This document shows, one piece after another, positions 8,758-17,687 of a DNA stretch of 64,000 nucleotides (within the stretch, counting starts at the first letter, position 1; every line of letters begins with the position of its first letter). The stretch lies in contig NZ_CP102770.1 in NCBI RefSeq assembly GCF_038561935.1, forward strand, positions 620,001 through 684,000, read 5' to 3'. The translations under genes and the position numbers were made by a program. This DNA comes from Myxococcus stipitatus. Lineage in GTDB: Bacteria; Myxococcota; Myxococcia; Myxococcales; Myxococcaceae. Below the pieces are notes generated by a model. That model was not told the origin of the DNA. It did not search any database and saw only the letters and a program-made list of their open reading frames with translations.

Positions 8758-10509
8758 ATGCGCCGATTCCCTCCCTTCTTCCTTCTTCCTACCGTGATGC
8801 TCCTGATAGGGGCTTGCATCAACGTTCCAGAAATCCAGCAGGTGGTCGAAGAACCCGATGCGGGAGCGCCTGCCTTGCAAGTGCGGCTGGGGTTGTCGCG
8901 GACGCACACGAAAGACTCTGTCGATGTCACCGTCGAGCTGAGCAGACAAATCCCGCAGAGCGTGGAACTGCTACTCAATGGCCATGTCGTCGCGAACTTG
9001 CTTCCTCCCTACAAACTCCGCATGGAGACGCAGGACCTCAAGGAGGGCACTCATGAGATGTTCGCGCGTGTGGTGTTGGAATCTGGGGTTGCCCTGAGTG
9101 AGCCGCGTCAACTCACGGTGGATCGGACTGCTCCGACGTGGGCCTCACGCAAGCCTCTGCCGAATGCGCGCTTCGTTCCGGTGAACTCCGAGGTGCAAGC
9201 AGTGTTTTCGGAAGCGCTGGACCCGACGACGGTCAACGCGAGTACCGTTCAGCTGTTCGTGGGGGCGGAGCCGACGCCTGCGAACGTGTCCCTGTCTTCA
9301 GCGGGGACCGTTGTGATCGTGAAACCCACGTCTCGGTTCCCTGTCGATGTTCGCGTGAAGGTGACTGTGGGTGCCACAGTGACTGATCTGGCGGGTAATG
9401 CGCTTCAACCTGAGACAGAAGAGTGGAGCTGGGTGTTTCCTGGGTTCATTCCGCTCGGGGAGCCACTGCTTTCGGACGCCCGGGCCATGTCCTCGGCCTT
9501 TCTGGAGCTGCAGGTCGATTGGGAGGATCGTCCTATCGTCGCCTGGGCCGAATCGTCGCAAGCCTCGGTGTATGTCCGACGTTGGTCAGGGGAACGATGG
9601 GAACAATTGGGGAGCAGCCTGAAGGCTTCTCCCACTGCCAACATATGGAAAGTGATCCTTAGGATTGGTGCTGATGGACAGCCGGTTGTTGCCTGGGGAG
9701 ACGGTGCTTCGGCCACGATTTATGTGCGACGCTGGGATGGAACGGAGTGGGGGGCGGTTGGGAGTCCGATTCAAGGCCCCAGTGAGTCTTATCTCAGAGA
9801 ATTGGGAATGGATGGCTCTGGTAGATGGCTTGTTGGAGGGGCAGTCACGACTGAAGGCCGAACCCGGCTCTTGATGTGGCAGTGGCAGAACGGCCAATGG
9901 GACCCTCTTGATACAGGGATTCAGATCGATCCTCCGAATATGTTCAGGGGAGCGAATATGCTCCTTCATGGTGCCAAGAATCCCATTTTGATTTGGGGTG
10001 AAGGCAGGGACTACAATCTTGAATCCGTTCGAATTCAGCGAAGAGAAGGAGGGGCTTGGAAAGCCATCTCCCCGCAGCTCCTGACGCTTGGAGGAGGATG
10101 GAATGTAGATGGAGAAGGGCGCCTTCTTCATGCTTTGAGCTATGAGCCAGGGATGTATCTTTGGAGAGAGGACGGGGGGAATTGGTCCTCTGTCGCACCT
10201 GTATTGGAGAGTCCTTTCCCTGGAGGCCCGATAGGGGCGGTCGGGCAACTCGTCTTTGATTCTGCGGGAATGCCCGTTGTCTTGATGAACGAAGCTGAAA
10301 GCCCGGGACAGACGGCCACTCTGTACGTCTGTCGTCTGCGGGATGGGAAGTGGGAGCAGCTGGGAGGGCTGTTGCGTCCTCAACTCCCAGACGAGAAGCC
10401 TGCTGAACGCGTCCTTGGCCTGTCCAAGTCGGGCAAGCCCTTCCTGATGACCTCTGAACATAAGTCGTTCACTCTGATGCCCGCTCGAGTCTACGTCCCG
10501 AACGAATGA
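8758..10509 (+). CDS. Lipoprotein with Ig-like domain and tryptophan-rich repeats
   Basis: The product has 583 residues from the ATG at 8758 (GAAGAG about 8 nt upstream). The signal peptide ends LLIGAC (lipobox). Residues about 25-120 resemble an Ig-like/cadherin-like module. Around 125-225 there is a Big_5-type Ig domain (VNSEVQAVFSEALDPTTVNA ... VTDLAGNAL). The C-terminal 350 residues carry repeats of the form RxWxGxxWExLG (VRRWSGERWEQLG; VRRWDGTEWGAVG; QWQNGQWDPL), each preceded by PxxxWG/A strands, suggesting a beta-propeller. Surface adhesion or ligand binding is possible but not shown. Codon use is visibly less GC3-biased than in neighbouring genes, which may indicate recent acquisition. 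Confidence 0.75.
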   Translation: MRRFPPFFLLPTVMLLIGACINVPEIQQVVEEPDAGAPALQVRLGLSRTHTKDSVDVTVELSRQIPQSVELLLNGHVVANLLPPYKLRMETQDLKEGTHEMFARVVLESGVALSEPRQLTVDRTAPTWASRKPLPNARFVPVNSEVQAVFSEALDPTTVNASTVQLFVGAEPTPANVSLSSAGTVVIVKPTSRFPVDVRVKVTVGATVTDLAGNALQPETEEWSWVFPGFIPLGEPLLSDARAMSSAFLELQVDWEDRPIVAWAESSQASVYVRRWSGERWEQLGSSLKASPTANIWKVILRIGADGQPVVAWGDGASATIYVRRWDGTEWGAVGSPIQGPSESYLRELGMDGSGRWLVGGAVTTEGRTRLLMWQWQNGQWDPLDTGIQIDPPNMFRGANMLLHGAKNPILIWGEGRDYNLESVRIQRREGGAWKAISPQLLTLGGGWNVDGEGRLLHALSYEPGMYLWREDGGNWSSVAPVLESPFPGGPIGAVGQLVFDSAGMPVVLMNEAESPGQTATLYVCRLRDGKWEQLGGLLRPQLPDEKPAERVLGLSKSGKPFLMTSEHKSFTLMPARVYVPNE

Positions 10510-10679
10510 GCGGACGTCGCGCATGACCGTGACGAATGGAGACGCTGGCCTCTCTGGCGCCCACCGTTCTCCACTGAACACAGGGAATCAGCCTCATGGG
10601 GCGGGGTGGGGTGGGCACGACAAAGAGGGCATGCATAGATTGTGTGCCTTCGTTTCCCCACACGAGAGGCGTCTGTTCA

Positions 10680-11150
10680 ATGAGGCGAACGGCCACCCCC
10701 ACAGCAGAAGCCTTGGAGTCGGCCGACGCGTCGGTTGACCCTCGGACAGGCCGCAAACGGGTCCTCGTGGTCGATGACTTCGACGACGCCCGCGAGATGT
10801 ATGCGGAGTACCTGGAGTTCGTCGGCTTCGAGGTGGAGACGGCCAAGGATGGCGCCGAGGCGGTGGAGAAGGCCCAGTCAAGTGAGCCTGATATCATCCT
10901 CATGGACCTCTCCCTCCCCATCATGGATGGCTGGGAGGCGACCCGGCGCATCAAGCAGGACTCCCGGACGCGGGACATCCCTGTGATGGCCCTGTCGGGC
11001 CATGTCCTCTCAGGCAACGCGGAACATGCCCGACAGGCCGGTGCCGACGAGTTCGTCGCGAAGCCGTGTCTGCCTCAGGACCTCGAGAACAAGATTCGAA
11101 ACATGCTCAAGCCCAGCAAGGCACGTAGGAGAGACGGACAGGAAGGCTGA
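10680..11150 (+). CDS. Single-domain response regulator (receiver domain)
   Basis: The 156-residue protein has a short disordered N-terminus and one CheY-like receiver domain. VLVVDDFDDAREMY gives the acidic pocket, D76 in LMDLSLP is the predicted phosphoacceptor, S106 in ALSGH is the Thr/Ser switch residue and K128 in FVAKPC is the conserved Lys. There is no output domain, so it probably acts as a DivK/CheY-type relay or through protein contacts. The ATG at 10680 has GAGAGG upstream (spacing 11). No histidine kinase is adjacent, so the partner is encoded elsewhere. It lies upstream of the composite kinase but is separated from it by a hairpin. Confidence 0.9.
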   Translation: MRRTATPTAEALESADASVDPRTGRKRVLVVDDFDDAREMYAEYLEFVGFEVETAKDGAEAVEKAQSSEPDIILMDLSLPIMDGWEATRRIKQDSRTRDIPVMALSGHVLSGNAEHARQAGADEFVAKPCLPQDLENKIRNMLKPSKARRRDGQEG

Positions 11151-11162
11151 CGCCTGCGTACC

Positions 11163-11192
11163 GGGGGAGTGCCCACCGCCTGACACTCCCCC
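11163..11192 (+). terminator. Hairpin after response regulator
   Basis: A 9-bp perfect stem pairs GGGGGAGTG (11163-11171) with CACTCCCCC (11184-11192) across a 12-nt loop. It sits 12 nt after the response-regulator stop. No T-run follows, so termination is likely but not certain. Confidence 0.5.
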
Positions 11193-11269
11193 CTGGCTCC
11201 TCCCATCCCGAGACCGTTCCTCCCGGGTCGCAGGTTGCCGTTCTCCGCTGGAATGGATACGCCCTGGGA

Positions 11270-14200
11270 GTGGGAACCCCTGCCGCCTCCCCGCAGCCGG
11301 ACGCGTGGACTCCGCCCCCGGAGTTCGACGAGTACCGCATCGTGCGGCCCATCGGACGGGGGCGGACGGGCCGCGTGTATCTGGCTCACGACACGCTGCT
11401 CGAGCGTCCCGTGGCCGTGAAGTTCATCCCCACCCTCGGCCCCCACGCACTCGCCCGATTCCTCGTCGAAGCCCGCGCCGCCGCTCGCATCCAACACCCC
11501 AACGTCGTCACCCTCTACCGGGTCGGCCAGCTCGACGAACAGCCCTACCTCGTCTCCGAGTTCATCCGCGGCGTGAGCCTCGACCGGCTCGTGAAGCCCG
11601 TGAGCTGGGAGCAGGTCCTCACCATCGGCCAGGACCTCGCGCGTGGCCTCAGCGCCGCCCACCGCCGAGGCGTCCTCCACCGCGACATCAAACCCGGCAA
11701 CGCCGTCCTCACCGAGGGCGGCACCGTGAAGCTGCTCGACTTCGGCCTCGCCAAGCTCCTCGACAACGCCGCGGGTTCGGAGGACCCCGCCCCTCCACGC
11801 AACCCCGTCCCTCCCGAGCTCCCCCCCGACCTGGACCCGGACGACTCTCCCCGAGGCTCCCCCCGCTCGCTGGACGGCGTCTTCCTCCCCTCGCTGCCCC
11901 AGGGCTCGCTCGTCGGCACGCCGTACTACATGTCCCCCGAGGCCTGGGCCGGAGAGGAGCTCACGGCCCGCAGCGACGTGTACTCCCTGGGCACCGTCCT
12001 CTACGAGCTCTGCGCCGGCCGAGGCCCCTTCCGCGATGTCCCCTGGCGCGAGCTGCCGACCGTGGTCCGAAACCAAGACGCCCCGCCGCTCATCCAGGTG
12101 GCGCCGCTCGTCGATGTCACCTTCGCCAGCATCATCGACCGCTGCCTGCGAAGAGAGCCCTCCGAGCGCTTCGCCTCCGCGGCCCAGCTCCTGGAGGTCC
12201 TCGAATCCCTCTCACGCGATGACACCCCCTCGCTCGTCCCCGAAGGCAATCCCTATCGCGGACTGCGAGCCTTCGAGGCCGAACACCGTGCCCTCTTCTT
12301 CGGCCGCCGCCGCGAGAGCCAGGCCGTCCTCGAGCGTCTGCGCGCCGAGCCCTTCCTGCTCATCACCGGCGACTCCGGCGTGGGCAAGTCCTCGCTGTGC
12401 CTCGCGGGCATCCTCCCCGCCGTCGTCGACGGAGGACTCGAGGACGGCCGGCGCTGGCACACCGTCCGACTCGTCCCCGGCCGCAGGCCCGTGGCCGCGC
12501 TGTCCGCCGTGCTCGCTCCCTTCCTGACGTCCATCGACGAGGACTCCCTCGCCGAGGCGCTCCGCTCGGAGCCCTCCAGCCTCGTGCGCAGGCTGCGCGC
12601 GCGGCTGGGTGCCCACGAGGGCTTGCTCATCTACGTGGACCAGCTCGAGGAGCTGGCGACCCTCTCGGACCCCGCCGAGGCCGCGCTGGCGGGACAAGCA
12701 CTGGGCGGGCTCGCGGAAGGCGCCAGCGGCGTGCGCCTCCTCGCCTCCAGCCGCAGCGACTTCCTCACCCGACTGACCACCGTCCCCGGCCTGGGCGCGG
12801 AGGTGCCCGAGGCGCTCTACCTGCTGCGCGCCCTGACCCCCGAGGAGACCCGCGAAGCCGTCACCGGCCCTGCCCGAGTGAAGGGCGTGCGCTTCGAGTC
12901 CGAGCGCCTGGTGGACGCCCTCGTCGCCGCGGCGGCCGCGGAGGGCGGACTCCCGCTGCTCCAGTTCGCCCTCGCGGAGCTCTGGGACGCACGCGACCAG
13001 AAAGCCCAGGTGATTACGCAGGCCGCGCTCGACTCCCTGGGCGGGGTCGCGGGCGCGCTGGCCCGGCACGCGGATGCGGCGGTGGAGCGACTGCTCCCCG
13101 ACCAGCGCGTGGCGGCCCGAGGCGTGCTCCTCCGGCTCGTCACCGCGGACGGCACGCGCGCGCGAAAGACAGACCGGGAGCTGGCCGGAGAAGACCCGCG
13201 CTACCGGGCCGCGCTGGAGGTGCTCGTCCGAGCGCGCCTGCTGGTGGCCCGAGAAGCCCCGGAAGGAACGTCCTACGAGCTGGCCCATGAAGCGCTGCTG
13301 TCGGGCTGGCGCTCGCTGGCGCACTGGCTCGCGGAGGCCGCCGAGCGTCGCGAGGTGCAGGCCCTGCTCGAGGCCGCCGCCGCGCACTGGGAGAAGCACG
13401 GGCACTCACGCGAGCTGCTCTGGGGCTCACGGCAGCTCTCCGAGGCCGCGGTGCTGGACACCGGAGAGCTCACCCGCCGGGAGCAGGACTTCCTGCGTGC
13501 CTCGCGCCGGACCCTCGTGCGGAGTCGAACCGTTCGTCATGCCCTGGTCGCGGGCTTCCTCGTGTCGCTCGGGCTGGTGTACGGCGGGCTGAAGCTGCGC
13601 GACCGGTGGAGCCTGGAGCGCACGGTGCGCGCGGAGCTGGAGGATGCGAGCCAGTCCCTCGACTCCGCGCTGCAGGCCAAGGACCTGCTCCTCTCCGAGC
13701 GCGCCGAGGCCTTCCGTCTCTACGGCAGCGGCGAGAAGGTCGAAGCGGACCGGCTCTGGGGCAAGAGCGTCACGCGGGCCTCACAGGTCCGCCACCGCTT
13801 CGACGGCGTCGCCGGGCGGCTGGAGCGGGCCCTGGCGCTGGCCCCCGAGCGTTCCGACGTGCGCGATGCGCTCGCGGGGTTCCTCTACGAGCGCGCCCTC
13901 TGGGCCGAGCAGGATGGAGAGCTGGCCACGCTGCCCACGCTGCTCCAGCGCCTCCGGCTCTACGACGCACAAGGAGTCCGCTGGAAGCAGTGGACCGCGC
14001 CCGCGCGTCTCACATTGGACGTCGCCGCCCATGACGTCGAAGTGGAGCTGCGTCCCCTGACACGCGACGCCCAGGGCGAGGAGGAGCCCGGCGAGCCGCT
14101 GCCGCTGGAGTCCGAGTCCTGGATGGACATCACCGTCCCCCCCGGCTCCTATCTCCTCACCCTGCGTGCGCCGCATCAGGAGCCGGTGACGCAGCCGCTG

Positions 14201-15085
14201 ATGTTGAGGCGCGGGGAGGCCCGGCGTCTGGAGTTGCGCCTGCCGGATGAAGGCTCGATTCCACAGGGCTACGTCTTCGTGCCGCCGGGAGAGGTGCGCT
14301 TCGGCAGCGCCGCCGACGCAAGCGTCCGTGAGTTCTTCAACGCGGTGCCGCAGCACGCGGTGCAGGTGCCGGGCTTCCTCATCGCGCGCCACGAGGTGAC
14401 GTACTCCGACTGGCTCGCCTTCCTGGAGTCGCTCCCCGCGCCCCAGCGCGCCGCGCGTCGGCCGTACGTGGGGACGGGCGGCTACGGAGGCGCGCTGTCC
14501 CTGGACTTCGTGGACGGCGTCTGGCGGCTGAGCCTCCAGCCCGGCGACGTGCGCTACGAAGCCCGCGCCGGGGAGCCCGTGCGCTACGCCGCCCGCTCGC
14601 GCCGGCAGGAGCAGGACTGGCTCCTCTTCCCGGTGAGCGGCGTCTCGTTCCGTGACGCGGAGGCATATGTCACGTGGTTGTCCCTCAGCGGCCGGGTGCC
14701 GGGGGCGAGGTTGTGCTCGGAGCTGGAGTGGGAGCGCGCGGCGCGCGGCGTGGATGGCCGCGAGTTCCCACATGGCGACAGGCTGGGCCCGGACGACGCG
14801 AACATCGACACCACGTACGGAAAGCAGCCGGGAGGTTTCGGCCCGGATGTGGTGGGCAGCCATCCCGCGTCGCGCAGTCCGTTCGGCGTGGACGACATGG
14901 CGGGCAACGTCTGGGAGTGGACGCGCTCGTGGTTGGAGCCGGGGCGGGCGGTGGCGCGAGGCGGGAGCTTTGGTTTCGCGGCCACGTCCGCGCGCTCGAC
15001 GAACCGGGAATTGCCGGAGGCGTCGTTGCGAGACGTGGGCATGGGCCTGCGCGTGTGCGCGGACCCGCCGTCGTCGACGCCCTGA
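11270..15085 (+). CDS. Ser/Thr kinase - STAND NTPase - SUMF1-like composite protein
   Basis: The protein has 1271 residues from a GTG start. The kinase domain spans about 22-325: IGRGRTGRVYL, K51 in VAVKFI, HRDIKPGN (D139), DFG at 157-159, with a proline-rich insert in the activation region. A novel-STAND ATPase domain follows (NPYRGLRAFEAEHRALFFGR; Walker A GDSGVGKSSL at 367-376). A transmembrane helix lies at about 757-776, then a helical region. The C-terminal 265 residues form a SUMF1/formylglycine-enzyme-like domain (VPPGEVRFGS ... ARLCSELEWERAARG ... MAGNVWEWTRSW ... RGGSFGF). The two active-site cysteines of true formylglycine enzymes are absent, so this domain is probably a binding module. 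Cytoplasmic sensing or kinase and an external or periplasmic SUMF1 domain are inferred from the single TM segment. Confidence 0.88.
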   Translation: MGTPAASPQPDAWTPPPEFDEYRIVRPIGRGRTGRVYLAHDTLLERPVAVKFIPTLGPHALARFLVEARAAARIQHPNVVTLYRVGQLDEQPYLVSEFIRGVSLDRLVKPVSWEQVLTIGQDLARGLSAAHRRGVLHRDIKPGNAVLTEGGTVKLLDFGLAKLLDNAAGSEDPAPPRNPVPPELPPDLDPDDSPRGSPRSLDGVFLPSLPQGSLVGTPYYMSPEAWAGEELTARSDVYSLGTVLYELCAGRGPFRDVPWRELPTVVRNQDAPPLIQVAPLVDVTFASIIDRCLRREPSERFASAAQLLEVLESLSRDDTPSLVPEGNPYRGLRAFEAEHRALFFGRRRESQAVLERLRAEPFLLITGDSGVGKSSLCLAGILPAVVDGGLEDGRRWHTVRLVPGRRPVAALSAVLAPFLTSIDEDSLAEALRSEPSSLVRRLRARLGAHEGLLIYVDQLEELATLSDPAEAALAGQALGGLAEGASGVRLLASSRSDFLTRLTTVPGLGAEVPEALYLLRALTPEETREAVTGPARVKGVRFESERLVDALVAAAAAEGGLPLLQFALAELWDARDQKAQVITQAALDSLGGVAGALARHADAAVERLLPDQRVAARGVLLRLVTADGTRARKTDRELAGEDPRYRAALEVLVRARLLVAREAPEGTSYELAHEALLSGWRSLAHWLAEAAERREVQALLEAAAAHWEKHGHSRELLWGSRQLSEAAVLDTGELTRREQDFLRASRRTLVRSRTVRHALVAGFLVSLGLVYGGLKLRDRWSLERTVRAELEDASQSLDSALQAKDLLLSERAEAFRLYGSGEKVEADRLWGKSVTRASQVRHRFDGVAGRLERALALAPERSDVRDALAGFLYERALWAEQDGELATLPTLLQRLRLYDAQGVRWKQWTAPARLTLDVAAHDVEVELRPLTRDAQGEEEPGEPLPLESESWMDITVPPGSYLLTLRAPHQEPVTQPLMLRRGEARRLELRLPDEGSIPQGYVFVPPGEVRFGSAADASVREFFNAVPQHAVQVPGFLIARHEVTYSDWLAFLESLPAPQRAARRPYVGTGGYGGALSLDFVDGVWRLSLQPGDVRYEARAGEPVRYAARSRRQEQDWLLFPVSGVSFRDAEAYVTWLSLSGRVPGARLCSELEWERAARGVDGREFPHGDRLGPDDANIDTTYGKQPGGFGPDVVGSHPASRSPFGVDDMAGNVWEWTRSWLEPGRAVARGGSFGFAATSARSTNRELPEASLRDVGMGLRVCADPPSSTP

Positions 15086-15275
15086 CGCTCCTTGCGTCGG
15101 AGGCAGCAAGGGCCGCACGTCCACCGAACGTTGGAACCCCGCGTCCGCGCTGCGCCGTGGATGCGCCGCCTCCGCGCGGACGATGCCTCTGTTCACGGCT
15201 GACCACCGCGGCTTGCGAGCGAGCAAGCCCCTGCGAACCTTGTGTGCTGTCGGTTGTCTCAGGAGGTTCAGTGTC

Positions 15276-16262
15276 ATGCTGGCGAGGTGGAAGGTTGGGG
15301 CGATGCTCATCGCCGTCGGGCTGATGGGGTGTGAGGGCGCGGGGGTGGAGGCGTCGCGCGACACGCTGGCGACTCGGGTGGCCGAGTTATCGGCGCCCAA
15401 CGGCCGCAACCTGAATGGCCGCAACCTGAATGGCCGCAACCTCAACGGCACGGACCTGTCGGGGATGCTCGTGGCGGTGCGCTTCGATGGTGCGCGCCGC
15501 GCGAGTCCTCGGGCCAGCGCGCTGACGCAGACGTGGCTGGAGGGCAGCGTCTTCCACGCCGAGTCCGCGAGCGGCCACGTCTCCGGCATGGACTTCCTGG
15601 GCGCGAGCTTCGTTGGCGAGCTGGGCGATGGCACCACCGTCTCGCTGCGCGTCGACGACATCCAGCCGGCCACGGGGGCCAGCGGGGACCTCTGGGTCTA
15701 CCGCGTCTCCTACTACTCGCGAGACGAGGACGCGTGGCGGCCCATCTGCACGGCGGACGGAGGCGGCACGTTGGGAGCGATCGCCGTGTCGGGCCGCTGG
15801 GACTACCGGCAGGGCGTCGCGGGGGGCGGCTCGAAGCTGGAGGACCCGCAGTCCTTCACCTTCGCTTGCGAGGGCGCGGCCATCGCCAAGTGCATGCGCT
15901 TCGGCTATCGCCCCTGGGGGGGCATGGCGGGAGGGCATGACCTGGGGCAGCTGCACCAGTCCTGCACGCGCATGGTGCGCGCGGACTTCTGCGGTGATGG
16001 CACCTCGTTCACGGTGGATGGGACGTGGGTGAATCTGTACGACGCCTCGGGTGTGCAGCGGGACTCCGAGGGGTGGAGCGTGGAAGCGGAGTGGGACACG
16101 CAGGGCTCGCGGTGCCGGGCGGCGACGACGCGGGCGCGGGGGCGTGAGGTGCTGTGCCCGTCGCGCTCGGTGATTCCAGTCTGTGGCCTCCCCACGAGCT
16201 TCCTGTTGGGCACGCTGCTGATGAGTGAAATCCCGGTCGCCGGGACGCAGGGGCCGTACTGA
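15276..16262 (+). CDS. ADYC-domain-like lipoprotein
   Basis: The 328-residue protein starts at an ATG with AGGAGG 9 nt upstream. The signal peptide ends in a lipobox (VGLMGC). A short pentapeptide run (NGRNL three times, then NGTDL) precedes the body. The C-terminal part contains RADFCGDGTSFTVDGTWV, close to the ADYC motif (R-A-D-Y-C-G-D-G) of a myxobacterial lipoprotein family; here Tyr is Phe. Paired cysteines (ICTAD, FACEGAAIAKC, SCTRM, FCGDG, RCRAA, LCPS, VCGL) suggest disulfides. It is probably surface or periplasmic, with unknown function. Several related lipoproteins usually occur per genome in this group. Confidence 0.75.
   Translation: MLARWKVGAMLIAVGLMGCEGAGVEASRDTLATRVAELSAPNGRNLNGRNLNGRNLNGTDLSGMLVAVRFDGARRASPRASALTQTWLEGSVFHAESASGHVSGMDFLGASFVGELGDGTTVSLRVDDIQPATGASGDLWVYRVSYYSRDEDAWRPICTADGGGTLGAIAVSGRWDYRQGVAGGGSKLEDPQSFTFACEGAAIAKCMRFGYRPWGGMAGGHDLGQLHQSCTRMVRADFCGDGTSFTVDGTWVNLYDASGVQRDSEGWSVEAEWDTQGSRCRAATTRARGREVLCPSRSVIPVCGLPTSFLLGTLLMSEIPVAGTQGPY
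15399..15458 (+). repeat. 15-bp tandem repeat encoding NGRNL
   Basis: Three near-identical 15-bp units (AATGGCCGCAACCTG type) and one diverged unit lie in frame within the ADYC-like lipoprotein, encoding NGRNL-NGRNL-NGRNL-NGTDL. The pattern resembles pentapeptide repeats. Its position just after the lipobox suggests a spacer, and short tandem units can change copy number. Confidence 0.85.
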
Positions 16263-16445
16263 GGACCGTCGCACGAAGGAGCGCTCGCTGAAGCTGGCTG
16301 CCCGGTGCGCCCGGGAGCAGACGGCCTGTCTCTGTCTTCTGGGGCAGGGAGAGGGGGACGGGCGACTTCCGGAGGCAAGGAGTCGACACCACGTTTAGCC
16401 GGCCCGCCAGGGGCAGGGGAGGAACTGGCGGAGAACGGAGGCGCG

Positions 16446-17657
16446 GTGAGACGAGCCCAACGAACGAGGCGGATGGCCCCGGGTGGAGCGGCGGGCCTGC
16501 TGCTGGCGGTGGCCTGCGCGCTGACGGGGTGCAAGCAAGGCTCGAGCGAGGCGGCGACGCCCGCGGAGCCCCTGGTGGCGTTGGGGCGGGAGAACGTGGC
16601 GCTCGTGGAGCAAGGCGAGCTGCGCTCCGGCCCTGGCATCTCCGGCTCGCTCCAGGCCCGCACGGCGGCCTCGGTGCGAGCACAGGTCGGCGGCACCATC
16701 CTCGATGTCCAGGCTCAGCAGGGGCAGGTGGTGAGGAAGGACCAGGCTCTCGCGCGCATCGACGATGCGACGCTGCGGGACCAGGTCATCGCCGCGCGCA
16801 CGACGGTGGAGACGGCGCGCAATGCCTTGCAGGTGGCGGAGTCCGAGCAGGAGCGCAGCGCGAAGCTGGCTCAGGCGGGTGTCATCACCCAGCGCGACTT
16901 CGAGCGGGCCCAGCTGTCCGTGGCTCAGGCGAAGGGGCAGCTCGCGGAGGCGCGCTCGCGTCTGGCCCTGGCGCAGGAGCAGCTGGGGCGCACGCGGGTG
17001 GTGGCGCCCATCGCCGGCGTGGTGAGCGAGCGACAGGCGAGCGAGGGAGACGTCGTGCAGCCCGGCGCGGCGCTGTTCACCGTGGTGGACCCGCGCACGT
17101 TGCGCCTGGAGGCGTCGGTACCGGCCGCGCAGCTGGGCCAGGTGAAGGTGGGGACGCCGGTGGAGTTCAAGGTCACCGGTTACGGAGACCGCTCCTTCAC
17201 GGGGAAGGTGGAGCACATCAACCCGGTGGTGGACCCGGGCTCGGGGCAGGTGCGCATCTACGTGGCCATCCCCAACACGGACCTCCAGCTCCTCGCGGGG
17301 CTGTTCGCGCAAGGGCGCGTGGCGGCGAAGACGGTGGAAGGGCTCTCCGTGCCGCTGGGGGCGCTGGATGACTCGGAGGGAAAGCCGCAGGTCCTCCGGG
17401 TGCGCGAGGAGCGCGTGGAGCGCGTCCCCGTGCAGCTGGGCCTGCGCGACGACGTCGAGAAGCGCGTGGAGGTGCGCCAGGGGCTCCAGGAAGGGGACGT
17501 GGTGTTGCTGGGCTCCGCGCGAGACGCGGTCCGCGAGGGGGCACGCGTCAAGGTGGAGTCACCGCGCGAGGACTCGCTTGGCGTGGGCGGAGCGGGCGCT
17601 TCCGGAGAAGACGGAGGCACGCCGAAGGACGCTGCGCCGAAGCAACCCAAGCCCTGA
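16446..17657 (+). CDS. RND efflux periplasmic adaptor (membrane fusion lipoprotein)
   Basis: The product has 403 residues from a GTG at 16446 (GGAGG 4 nt upstream); an ATG at 16473 is an alternative. The signal peptide ends in a lipobox (ALTGC). It has the standard HlyD/AcrA layout: a lipoyl-like half (VRAQVGGTILDVQAQQGQVV), a coiled-coil hairpin (about 125-190, Ala/Gln/Glu-rich), the second lipoyl half (TRVVAPIAGVVSERQASEGD), then beta-barrel and membrane-proximal domains (GYGDRSFTGKVEHINPVVD). It connects the inner-membrane pump encoded 30 bp downstream to an outer-membrane channel that is not in this window. The acidic, low-complexity C-terminal tail is unusual but common in this group. 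Confidence 0.92.
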   Translation: MRRAQRTRRMAPGGAAGLLLAVACALTGCKQGSSEAATPAEPLVALGRENVALVEQGELRSGPGISGSLQARTAASVRAQVGGTILDVQAQQGQVVRKDQALARIDDATLRDQVIAARTTVETARNALQVAESEQERSAKLAQAGVITQRDFERAQLSVAQAKGQLAEARSRLALAQEQLGRTRVVAPIAGVVSERQASEGDVVQPGAALFTVVDPRTLRLEASVPAAQLGQVKVGTPVEFKVTGYGDRSFTGKVEHINPVVDPGSGQVRIYVAIPNTDLQLLAGLFAQGRVAAKTVEGLSVPLGALDDSEGKPQVLRVREERVERVPVQLGLRDDVEKRVEVRQGLQEGDVVLLGSARDAVREGARVKVESPREDSLGVGGAGASGEDGGTPKDAAPKQPKP

Positions 17658-17687
17658 GCCGCTCCTCATCGGGAGAGGGAGTCACCC

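Noticed and set aside
14268..15085. Catalytic formylglycine-generating enzyme
   Set aside because: The domain has the fold motifs but lacks the paired catalytic cysteines.
15399..15458. CRISPR-like array
   Set aside because: Units are 15 bp, contiguous, without spacers and in frame with a lipoprotein.
13781..15673. 630-residue antisense frame over the kinase and lipoprotein
   Set aside because: No motif; overlaps two well supported genes.
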